A stretch of 64,000 bases of DNA from Chloromonas sp. AAM2 (taxonomy: Eukaryota > Chlorophyta > Chlorophyceae > Chlamydomonadales > Chlamydomonadaceae), in assembly GCA_004335635.1 (NCBI GenBank), contig QAXH01005720.1:37965-101964 (forward strand). Direction: 5' to 3'. Of this stretch, positions 36,107 to 46,900 are shown one piece after another (the stretch's first letter is position 1; every line of letters begins with the position of its first letter). Below the pieces are notes generated by a model that did no database searches, had not been told where the DNA came from, and saw only the letters and a list, made by a program, of their open reading frames with translations. The position numbers were made by a program, and so were the translations under genes.

Positions 36107-36511
36107 GGTAATCTGTCAGGCTCTGTCCATGCAGTTCCAGGTCCATGCAGAGGGGACGGGTACCCCCAACCTCTGAACCGACACACGTGACAACCGACAC
36201 ACGTGACAACCGCATCGTTGTGTGCGCGGAGAGCTGACATTGCGAAATCTTCTTCGCACTTGCATTGGCAGGTCAGCAACGTGTACCACCTGAGTGTGAG
36301 TCAACCAGTCTGCGGATTATTGGAGGGTTACCCGTAATTGCCCATCGCTGGTACTCGACATTGGCTGTGTTGAGGTTAGGAGACAGTGGAATCAGGCAAC
36401 AGAGCTACCGCTTTACGGAAGATTCGTGGTGCCTGCCCTACGTGGAGTTTGAGCCTCACACCACTCGCGCAGCTGTGGAGCGGGAACATCAGCTTGACGG
36501 GCAAGCAGCCA
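36107..36511. promoter_or_regulatory. Divergent promoter of GPKOW and F-box genes, with tandem G-boxes
   Basis: The two genes diverge from this 405-base region. A 16-base unit (CCGACACACGTGACAA) is repeated exactly at 36179-36194 and 36195-36210. Each copy contains the palindrome CACGTG (36184-36189 and 36200-36205), the core G-box/E-box bound by plant and algal bZIP and bHLH factors (family knowledge). The pair lies about 75 bases upstream of the GPKOW start codon. That it controls either gene is inference. Confidence 0.55.
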
Positions 36512-38205
36512 ATGCAGGTCGCATTCTGCTGGGGCCTTACGCCCCTGTCGCAGTTATCACGTCATTCTCAGCAGGACCCATCCTGCAGACCAGCTGTCAA
36601 CCTACTTCTCTTGCCCGATGAGGTGATTGTCTTGATAGCGTCGGAGCTGCAGCCAGGCGACCTCTTCAGGCTGGCCCAGTGCTGCCGTTCCGCACGCAAG
36701 ATTGTCTCGGCAGCTGCACCAGCCTGGATACGCAGTCTGTCACGAGTTTACCCTGTTCCAAAAGGTGAGATATTCTCTTCCACACTGGCATTGCCACACA
36801 TCAAAACACGACAGCAAAACTCAGACAGGCAGATGGCTTTGCTCCTGGGCCTTTAGTGAGGTATCAGCCTTGAAACCATTGCCTACAAGGACAGTGATGC
36901 ACACAAGCTCACCAACCTGCGTGAATCGCAGACTTGAACAAGCAGCTGCTCCAGCCGCTGCCTGTGGACACCACCTGGCGTGATGTCTGCCTAGGATTGC
37001 GTCTGATCCAGCCTGCAGCGCAATCCTACCTGGGTGCACAGCTTTCTCAGGGCACATGCGTGGCATCCAGTACCAGCCAGTTTCCACAGGTCTTACACTT
37101 GAACGGCACAGCGCAGCGCACATTGCACGTGGCCTTCCCTCAGCTGCCGGCTGGACGTTATGCAGTGGTGAGTCGGCGTAGATATTGGGGTTGTTTGTGG
37201 TCATGTGCTGGAGAGGTATTGTAACATTGTCCGCTTTAGGTTTATGTCATCAATATGGACAAGACTTCTGAATCGCTGGCTGCTGCCGCTGTCGTGGCAT
37301 CAACATTTGTATGCAATCCAAACACATTTGCATTCTTTGGGGATGCTTTTCTTGGCCTGCCAACCACTTGTGGATAGGCCTTACACTTGTGGCAGGCACC
37401 TCTTCTGGTGCTACATGCATCGTTTGTGACAATCACCACTGTGCAGGTGTGGCACATGAAGGCTGCACGCGCCTTCCAGCGAGGTTACATCAGCTACAAT
37501 CTGGTGTTCATGCCAGGCAAGCACCACACCCCAACCACAGCTGTGCCCACGCTGCTCAGAAGGTCCCGCACCAGCCTCAGAAGCATTTCCACCGCAGCTG
37601 GCCGTGCAAACGCTGCAACAGTTCCAAGTGACTTGGACGCCGCGGTTCCAGGCGATCTGCCCGCGGACATCATGGCGATTGCTCCAGGGCCGGATGTGGA
37701 TGCAGCAGAAGGTGCTGCTGTCCGTGGACCCCCGCTGCCGCAACTGTCCTGGCTGGCTGCACTGCGGTCACGCATGCTAGGCTCCTACTCTAGCCACTGG
37801 CAACTAGTGGATCGCGCTACAATACGCGAGAACGGCAGGTCAAACTCAGCAACGGATCTGAACGACCATGCTGCCGGCCGTACTGCATCTGGCGGCACTG
37901 TGCAGGCAGCGGCACAGCCAGGCCTTGCTGAGCAGCAGGAAGTGGCAGACATGGTTTTTGCGCCAGGGAGTGCTGAAGCGGTGAGGCATGACAGGGTTGA
38001 CAAGGGTGCTGATGATGGCGGCAACGAAGAATGGGGAGATGTGGTGGTTGGAGAGGTGACTCTGAGGCGCACATGTGCCCCTCGCTTTGTGTTTGCGGTG
38101 CTGCAAGTCGCGCGCATGCCACAGGCCACACCCCGCAACGCCCAAGGCGGTGTGTATGTGGACTATGTGCAGCTCAAGCCCCTAGAGAATGGGCACGGTA
38201 GGTAG
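36512..38205 (+). CDS. F-box protein with PP2-like C-terminal half
   Basis: F-box proteins bring substrates to SCF ubiquitin ligases. The first coding exon ends at 36764 and contains the F-box: LLLPDEVIVLIASELQPGDL then RLAQCCRSARKIV. Later exons: 36932-37167, 37240-37308, 37447-38205, all in frame. Exon 2 has TTWRDVCLGLRLIQ and VLHLNGTAQRTLHVAF. The end of the last exon has FVFAVLQVARMP and GGVYVDYVQLKPL, which resembles the end of plant PP2 (Nictaba-like) domains that follow F-boxes. PP2 domains can bind glycans, but this one is too divergent to claim that. About 120 poorly conserved residues rich in Ala, Asp and Gly interrupt the C-terminal half. The start is uncertain: 36512 is the only in-frame ATG ahead of the F-box in this exon; an upstream exon is possible. 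Confidence 0.75.
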
Positions 38206-41188
38206 TGTGGGGCTGTGGAGTCGGAATACAGCAGGCCTGGCAGGGTGTGCAGCCTGTGGGCTTCCGGTGGTGCGTCTGGCTGACCCAGAACGCACCGGCA
38301 ATGCGGTCTGGCATCTCATTTGGCAGGCTTGAAGTCGTCGGATGAGAAGCACAAGAATGGTTCAGTCAACACACATTCAGAAGCAGCAATCTCTTTCTTG
38401 CTGACTGTGTTTGGAAGCAAATTCCCTATGTCTGAGAAACTCTTGTATACCTACGAAACTTTTGCAAGCTTTCTCATCCCTAATATGCCGGGGCCTTTCT
38501 AGTGTGTGGCTTTTCAAGAGAGTTCTTTTCCCGGAGTGTTTTCTTCCGACAGTGTGGGCTCGTTGACTTCCGCCACTCTTCCTTGTACCGACAAGCAATG
38601 ACGACCACGCCAGGTCAGGTCGACACAGAATTAAATGCTTTGCGCATAGACCTGCACACCATCCTGTTGACAGATCGCCGCCGCATGTGCAGCTTGTGGT
38701 TCAAACTCCCTAGGCAATAGGAACATGGGCAGTGGCCAGGCGGAGTTTACCACGAACAAGCTGGTTGATGACCTTGCGGCTATTTGGTGCATATAGCAGT
38801 CATATGTTGAAAAACTGGCAAGAATGCCATGGGCCACATCGATGTTGCTAATGCATTTTCTTGCTTCGGTCCACACGGGCTTGCGCCCAAGCTGTAGCCA
38901 GCTGACAACACGTATCTTGACCTGCAGCGATGTAGTGTGTTTACTATCATATGTGGTCCTTGAGTTTTCATTTCTTTTCTTTATTTTCATACACTGTACA
39001 AGCCTCAGGTAGAGCAATGAGCCCTGCTTTCAAAGAAAATTCGATTTTTCCTTGAGTTTTCAGTACTTTTTTTCCAGTACAATTTTTTTTTCATGGATGG
39101 GCTGATGGTGGCATGCAGTGGCTGTCCAGGCATGCAACAAGGCGTCAGTTTCGCTCACCCAATTCTGTGTTTGTTGGAAGCTAGAGGCATCTCAATGATG
39201 CAGACAATTACAATCGTCCAAGGAGCGGACCTGGTGTTGTCTGCGGGCGAAGATTGAGGTCAAAGATTGTGGTTTCAAATAAGGCGCACAACAAGACGCA
39301 GCAGGACAACAACAACAACAACAACAGGACGCAGAAGGACAAGCGACGCAACTTCTGGTGTGAGTGAACGACCTACTGGTGGCTGGAAAGCACAAGGGGG
39401 CTATTTCGGTCAGTGAGCTGGTAGCCAGGCACAAGTGCACTGGCCGTGGAACTGAAGCTTGAAGGTCGCTGGAAACTCAACCGTTCAACGACCGAATAAC
39501 TCGAATGATACCTGGACGATCTGGCTCAACAGAACGTACCACTTTGAATTTTTCTTGGCAATCTAGCAAACTTGATACACAAGGTTGAGCTCTTTCAAGA
39601 GGCAAGAACGCCTTTCTTTTTTGTTTTTTGTTTTGTGATGACTTCAGTTGGTTGGTCTGGGAGGATTGTGGCGTTTGAGTCTGCAATCGACCAAACACAA
39701 GGTCGCAGAGTGCTTGGCGCTGCTTGACAGATTTGTTTGGAGCGCCTTTGCACATCATAAAGCGGGTGATGATGATGTACATCATGGCAGATTGCGGAGA
39801 GGCACATGTTGTTCGCTTACAAGCTCGGTACCAGCCTGCGTGCATGCTGTGTACACAACCGCATCGGCTTAGGAATGGCAGTCACGTATATCGCAATGGG
39901 TTTTACTTTGGGTTTTGAAGCGCTTGTAGCACTCAAGTCCTTGTGTGATTCTTGATTTTTGGTGGCAGATCAGGCAGCATCACCTAGATCTTCTCTGGTT
40001 TGTGTTTTCTTTTCGCTTATAACTGTTGCTGTTTTTGCACGCGGCTGGAGGGCTTGATTTTTCCGTCTGCAAGCTGAGGTAATGGTCGTGGAGTTTGTAC
40101 TGGCCTACAGATTTGTAAGCAGGAGGGCAATGCACCTGTTGTCCACTCTTCGCACCGCCAATTCTTGAGCTCTTCAAGTCGTTTTTTCGTTTGTTAACGT
40201 ATTATGTACATCCTCTGGCAGGGCTGGCAGCCGGGTATGTGTCTGCTGGCGCGCACCAGTCTTCTCTCAATGAATGAACAGAGTGTTTATTTGTTTTCCG
40301 CATCCCGCAGTCTCTTAGGACTTTTTGAACAAGTGCATGTACCTCCCTTTTCGCTCTATGCTCGTGCTCACGCTTCCACGCTCTAACCTTCTATGCACTT
40401 GCCGTCTTTTGTATACATTTTCTCTTGAAGAGCATACTGTCTCTTTAGCACATCTCGCACTATGCACCACCTTCGCTTGGCTGTAACATCTTCTGCAAGT
40501 AATATCCATCACAGGTCGGAAAGGACTAAGCAGCTGACCTGCCGGTTGTCTCATGCACGCTTTACTAAACAGTGACAGGCCCCAGTATCTTTTATTCGAT
40601 CAGCCCAGTAGTCTGATCAGCCTTTGCGACCTTAGCTGTAAGGGGAACCGCACCCCATGGTGGGCGTGTTGACCACCAAGAATTGTAAACGGTTGGTATT
40701 TTTAGCACAGCAGATGAAATTGTGTCAGTGCTTTTGCCGAGCTGTGCAAGGCAAAGTTACAAGGTTATCCGACGTCAAAAGTGGCGTAAGCTGATTTCAA
40801 TGATCACCTGCTCCCATGTCCAAGGCAGAGAGGCATAACAAATTCTATGTTGCCAGAAAGCAAAGTACCACCTGTTCGACAAGAAGTGCTGTTTCAGCAG
40901 TAACAGCAGTGCCTCCAGACAGTAAACAATTCTACCGAACCCAGCACCGATAAGTCAGCTGCGGCAAACACACAATGCAATGTGCTCCACAAAGGCCGCT
41001 CTAACTATTCTATCAAGTTGATGTTGGTAGATGCGAGCTCCTCTCAAGATGTGACATCGATATCGGATGTCAGTTATGTCGCAACTTCCAGCGCTCATTC
41101 CCAAGCATTATGACTCTCAGGTTGCAGGTGCAACGGTATTTGCCACATCCTGCATATGCGTGTCGGTTTCGAATGGATCAGAACTGTC
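38206..41188. other. Long gene-poor convergent spacer
   Basis: About 3 kb between the F-box stop and the VIPP1 stop, the longest stretch without a recognisable gene. It is visibly richer in A and T than its surroundings. It holds T-runs at 39067-39074 and 39085-39093 and a short (CAA)n run at about 39305-39326. Candidate poly(A) signals for the plus-strand transcript are TGTAA at 40482, 40635 and 40683. TTACA at about 40753 is a candidate for VIPP1 on the minus strand. Open frames here are short, overlap each other and show no motif. It may be two long 3' UTRs meeting, or it may hide a non-coding RNA. Confidence 0.5.
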
Positions 41189-43632
41189 TCATTCCCTGGC
41201 CTTCCTGCGCAGCGCCTCCAGCTCCATGTCTAAAGCATCAGCAATGGGCCGGCCCTCCGGCAAAGCGCCCACAGGAGCGGTGGAGCCCTTGATCATGCCC
41301 TTCTTCAGCATGGCCAGCTCGTCTTCAACTGCACATAATCAAGATGGCATGTGATTCCATTTGAACCAAAACGCATTTGAGGAACAGATCAGACAACCCT
41401 TTGGCATGACTCTCGACTCAACAGCCTGTTCCGTGTACATAATGTTCTGTGTCAAATGAATTGATGAGGCATCACATAGGCATATGTTAGCATACGCACT
41501 AGCATTCCACATGGGTCTGCATGATCTCATTCACTCCTGTACACAGCACTTCCATGCAAAGAGCAGCAGCTCACCTGACCCGCTCTCCAGGGCAGCGAAC
41601 TTGGTCTCCAGCTTGTCATTCCCGACCAAAAGAGCCGTGCTCTCTGCCTCAGCCTCCATTGACATAACCTGTGCCAACATCATGTGGTGGTGAAAACCTT
41701 CAGCAATTGCTTGTGGGTGACACGCAGCGTCAACCACTCCTGTGCTGCATGCAGTGAGCGCTTGCATGCTCCACGTCTGCCTCGGCAGACGTGCTTGTTA
41801 ACTGGCTACTATTCCGTCTGCTCTGGCATTGCGCAAGCCAGCTCACATGCACTGCTGCACCATGACTGCTGACTATGCTGCGGCTGCAGCAAACAATGCA
41901 GCTCTTGGAATTGCATCATACGCCATGCAATGTGAGGCATCCCCTGTGCCTCACACAACAACACCTCACACAAGAAGCCGATACCCTGTTACTGGACTTA
42001 GCAGCCGAAGACAATCCTCGTGCACCAGCCACCCACCTTCTCCTCCATCTTGTCAAAGGCCACCACCGCATTGCTGGTGTTGAGCGACCCAATCATCTCC
42101 TGGATCTGCTTGCTGGTCTTGGCGCTGGCAGCACGCGCCTTGAGGGTGTCCTTCTTGCTGCGCGCCTCTGCAAGCTTGCTCTCAAGCATGCGGGTGTTGC
42201 CTAGCAGCTGGTCTACCGCCTTCTGCTGCTGATCGAGCTGCATGCGCAGACCATCTGCGTTGTCCTGCAGCAACAGACTCCACATACAGGCCTCAGCAAC
42301 ACAACGTGTGAGAACCGGCAATATCAAAGTGTCACAATTATGTTCAGCAGTTGCTGACCTAGTGGTAGACAGAAACAAAATGCTAGCTGGCAATCATGGC
42401 ATAGCGCGGCCCCAAGTCACACCTGGTATGACTTCCTGCGCCTGAGTGCTTCCTTTGCCAAGTCATCCTCGCCCTTCTGAACAGCTAACTCAGCGCGCCG
42501 CAGCCAGTCATCCTGCATGTGTTAGCACAGCAAAGGCCAGTACATACATGAGCGGTTATCCACATGCATAATGCTTGGCTTGCGCTGCCACTGGTCATTC
42601 CACATATGGCTGTGCTTGGACATGCAGCCTGCACATCCTGGAATGCAGACTGGTATAGTCTGCAGTTGCGGCAGTTTCCAAAGCTCAATACTCGTGGCCT
42701 GACCTTGAAATACTGACAAACAGACAGAGTAGTCTCCATCAAAACAACCAAACCAAGCGTTCTAGTAGACATCACGCCGAACTCAATGCACCTCGCTCAA
42801 TGTACCTCAATTCGCACCGCCCACGCACTCACCGCTGTTGCCTGTGCTTGCTTGTACTTTGCTTCGAGCTGCTTCTGTGATGCCATCACCTGCATGTCAT
42901 GTCAAAAGTATCAAAGAATTGTTTGCAAGAAGGTAAAGATTGTACCTGCCGCGTTGGCCAGGCTGTCCAGCGATGCCTAATACAGCTCCACATTTCAAGC
43001 ACTATGGTGCAGGGCAGTGTGATGAAATGCCTGACTTGGTGCCAGACTTGGCCACTGACACTGCATGTCGAGCATTGCAATGATCAAAGCGTTGCCGCAC
43101 CTGCGCGGCTGCCTGGCGCATCTTGATGAGGTCCTCTTGCATCTCAGTAACAACCTGGTCCAGCAACTTCTCTGGGTCTTCTTGAGACGAGACTGCGCGG
43201 CGGGGAAAGCGCAAAGGTGGATGGGTGGCTGCAGGCTAGGTTATGCCCACCATTGGACCTAAGCCCAGGAACACTACTTTGCCACAAGCAGATGCCAACC
43301 ATTGCAGTAACTTTCGCGTCAAGTCAAGAACCAACTGGAGGGCGCCTAAAGCACATGAACCCACCAGCATTGTTCGCGTAGGACTTGAGCAAGCGCGAGA
43401 CTCGCGCGAACAGGTTGGCCTGCACGACCACTGCCTTGCGAGATGCGCGGCCACGGGCAGGGGCAACAGCTGCAGGACAAGAGAGGAGCATAGAAGCTGG
43501 GACAGGTTCGACTCGCAAAATTGCTCAAGCACTCAACGGCAGTGGCCTACCTGCCAGCCGCAGGCGCTCAGCGCCGACGCCGCGTGAAGAAGTTGAGGCG
43601 CATGATGCAGAATTCGCGCGCATGGCAAGCAT
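41189..43632 (-). CDS. VIPP1: VIPP1/IM30 thylakoid membrane protein, plastid-targeted, 295 residues
   Basis: VIPP1 is a PspA/ESCRT-III superfamily protein. It forms rings and rods on plastid membranes and is needed for thylakoid formation and repair. Exons, minus strand: 43632-43551, 43469-43365, 43192-43101, 42889-42833, 42512-42423, 42264-42037, 41668-41575, 41328-41189; the joined frame is closed and complete. The N-terminus ([18 protein letters not shown], then [15 protein letters not shown]) is a typical algal transit peptide. The mature protein starts near [15 protein letters not shown] (amphipathic helix 0), followed by [56 protein letters not shown] and long coiled helices. It ends with [17 protein letters not shown], the helix that closes VIPP1-type proteins. 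It is head to head with the DGD1 gene. A 31-base exon-like segment at 42946-42976 must be skipped to keep frame. Confidence 0.95.
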
Positions 43633-43984
43633 CTTTCTACAATCAGATGGAAGGCCTTCTAGGGACTTCTGACGCCACCCAAATCTTGAAAACGAATCTG
43701 TGGTTATTCTACGGAATGCGCTGAGTTGCAATAATGCGGGGCAGCTGTAGCCAGCCAATGGCCGGAGGTGATTCAAAAGGAGTGGTGACGTGGGAAAGTT
43801 TCCAAAACCGAAAGAACCTATCTCACCAGACACCTCACGCGCGCTCCGACGCTTACTGCCCTGCGCGCTTACAGAACACGTACTGACCCAAGTGAGATAT
43901 CCAATCGAGCACAAACCCTTTTCTTGCTGGTGATGGCCCCAAGTTTCCTGTAGCACTGTCTACCAGGATTACAGAGCCACCAGA
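43633..43984. promoter_or_regulatory. Bidirectional upstream region of VIPP1 and DGD1
   Basis: Only 352 bases separate the start codons of the two divergent genes. CCAAT occurs at 43755-43759 and 43901-43905, and an ACGTGG core lies near 43787. No TATA box is clear. Shared control is inferred from the spacing and related functions. Confidence 0.6.
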
Positions 43985-46900
43985 ATGGACCCACAGCAGC
44001 CTCAGCCTCAGCAGCAGCAGAGCATCTCCCAGACGCAAAGCCAGGAGTATGTGCCACACCCTGGTCGAGTCTTGATGCCTGATGCGCGAACCGAGTGGGG
44101 TCGGGCTTTGGGACAGAATTGGATCCAGAGCGCCACGAACAGCGCAAACAACCTTGTTGCCCAGGCAACGGCCACGAATCCAACCGTGAAATCGCTGGCC
44201 GTGGGGCTCGAGCAATGGCAGACGAGTTTGCGCAGTGAGGCGCAACAACGTCTTGGAGGCTTCAAACCACCGCTACAAATCACAAATGGTTTACTAGCTG
44301 AGGATTGGGACTTGCTAAAGCGTGTGGGCACCCCTGCGGGAGGTAGCCCCAAGCCCTTCATGCAGCTAGGTTCCAGCTTCTCCATGAAACGGAGTGCGTC
44401 CGAGAACAGCCTGGAGAGCATGAACAACGGACAAGGCACTCGCAAACAAAGCAAGCAGCAGGCGTGGGCTTGGGACGGCTCGCCAGCGGGTCAGTGGCCT
44501 GCCTTTGGTGGACCCTCCATGAATGCCTACGCTGAAGCCCATGCCTCTGCCATGCAAGCTATGGCACGCAGGCCTGCATTCGGCCTGATTACTTCTGCAG
44601 AACACCAGGTGGAGGATAGTGAGGAAAAGGGTGAGCAACAGCTTGGAGGCACCTTCTTCACAGCCACTCCACGCAGCACACGATCTCAGTCCCAGGGTGG
44701 CCTGCGCTCCTTGCATGGCCAGCCACACTACCATAAGGGCATGCCTCGAGTGCTTACCGCACCCTCGCTCCAAGAACTGAGTGAAACGCTCAACAATCAA
44801 GCCACCCGCAATCTTGAAGCAGTCCGCCTAGCACTTCAGAATGCTCAGGCAAGCATCCAAGAAACTGCAAACAATTGCCAGCAAAACCTGCAAGTGCTGT
44901 CCAGCATCTTCCAACAGAATCTGAGCAGCAATGGCGGCCCATTGCATGCGGCAATCTCGAACTCGCGTGCCATGGTGACATGGTCCATCAGCAATGGAAG
45001 CGATCCGCTGGGTGGAGCACTGGTGCCATGGCAGGTAGGCTATATAAACAAAATGGCAGGTAGGCTGGCGAGGGAAGCAGTACAGACGCACATGGGAAAT
45101 GTCAAACAGCTGCACTGCACGGCAAGCAAAGGGCACAGAATGCAGCGAGCTCGCGTTGGTCTTGTCAGCACTTGCCACGGCTGCCAATGTGCATGGCATC
45201 TCAGTCTGGCTGCACATGCAAGCTTGTACACTGTTGGTCTGCGCATCAAAGCAGGCATGCGGCTGCCTCGCCTACCTATTTTAACCATAGTCTGCTTGAC
45301 GTTTATCCATGGCACAGGTATTTCCTCGGGTGCTACGTGCCCGTGAGTTGGACGCTCAGCAGGGTGCTCTGACCCTGGCTGGGGAGGATGCAGCGCGGGG
45401 CGGTGTGGTGGACTGGATGACGCCCCTTGAATCGTACATGACACAGCTGGGCCCGGGCAAACGCAAGCACAGCCTGCGCGACCCTGGCCGGCAGGTGGCC
45501 ATCGTCACTACGGCATCCTTGCCTTGGCTGACTGGTGAGGCCTCACTCCAGGATACCAGAGAGCACCAATTGCTAGTGACCTGCGTGGGCGCCTCAACGG
45601 AAAAGCCATGCAACTAATTCGAATGGCGCAGGGTGGGCTTGGAGGGCAATGACATGCAGTCAGTGACACGCTACAATGCATGGGCGCGTGTATCATCGAC
45701 TACTCTGCTGCCCTGTGCAGGCACTTCTGTCAACCCCCTGCTTCGTGCGGCCTATCTCTCCACTGATTCCACACGCAAGGTGACGTTGGTGCTCCCATGG
45801 CTCTCAGCTGCGGACCAGCAACGCGTTTTCCCTGCAAACGTGCACTTTGAAACGCCAGAGCAGCAGGAGGAGTATGTGCGCACGTGGGCCCGGCAAAGGA
45901 CAGGGCTGGACTGCAACTTCAAAGTCACGTTCTACCCGAGCAGATATGCAGCTGAGAAAGGTGGGTCCAGGGGGACAAGCAAGGCTGCAAGCACACCAAT
46001 GCCACTGCAAGCACACCACAGCAAGGGCAGTCAAGCGTTTCTCATGACCTGTGCCAGATCACCTGTGTCACCGCACTTGACGCTCAGCAGTGTTGGCAAC
46101 GCGGTTGAATGTTGGCATGCAGTGCATCACTTCATGCTTGCCTCCTCACACCATGCTGGCAAAAGCAATGCGTGGGGGCAGGACTGGTGCTTTATGCAGG
46201 TCAACCCAAATGGTGTTCCAGCATTTCAATGTTCAGCCCTTTGACCTGCAGTGCATCACCTCATGCTTGTCCCTGCTCGGCCACGTCACTGCAGGCAGCA
46301 TTCTCCCGGTTGGTGACATCACCTCAGTGATCCCAGACCACGAGGCTGACGTGGCAGTGCTGGAGGAGCCAGAGCACCTCAACTGGTACCACCACGGCAA
46401 GCGATGGACTGATAAGTTCAACCATGTCGTGGGCGTCATGCACACCAACTACCTGGACTATGCAAGGAGGGAGGAGAATGGCGGCGTCAAAGAGATGATT
46501 CTCAAGTAAGGATGGGCAGCATGCTAGAAGAAACAATGGCTCTGTTCACTTGGGGTGGCCAGTGTAAAGTACAGCATGTCAGCAGAGCACCTAACCCTAT
46601 TAAGCACCTAACCCTATTGAGTCACTGCTGTGCAAAGAATCGATTCCAAAAACATTCATGGCATAGCAAATCAGCAGGGCAGCAAAGCACATTCAGGAAC
46701 AATCAAGGGAATCTTCGTGCGGCAGGCATTTACAGCTGTGCATGGCATGCGTTTCAGGCTGGCCACAGACATTTGCTCAACGTTTGTTATCGCCATGCTT
46801 GTTGTGGTTTCTGACGCTTCTTACCGGCCTGTCATTGCGCACGATTCCGCAGGCACATCAACGCATGGGTTTGCCGCATCCATTGCCACAAGGTGGTCAA

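Noticed and set aside
36265..36621. 118-codon frame upstream of the F-box exon
   Set aside because: It is in a different frame from the F-box, starts at TTG, and no splice phase joins it to the next exon; kept only as a note that an upstream exon may exist.
46586..46620. Telomere-like CCTAACCCTATT pair
   Set aside because: Only two short copies, not a CCCTAAA array; too small to call an interstitial telomere.
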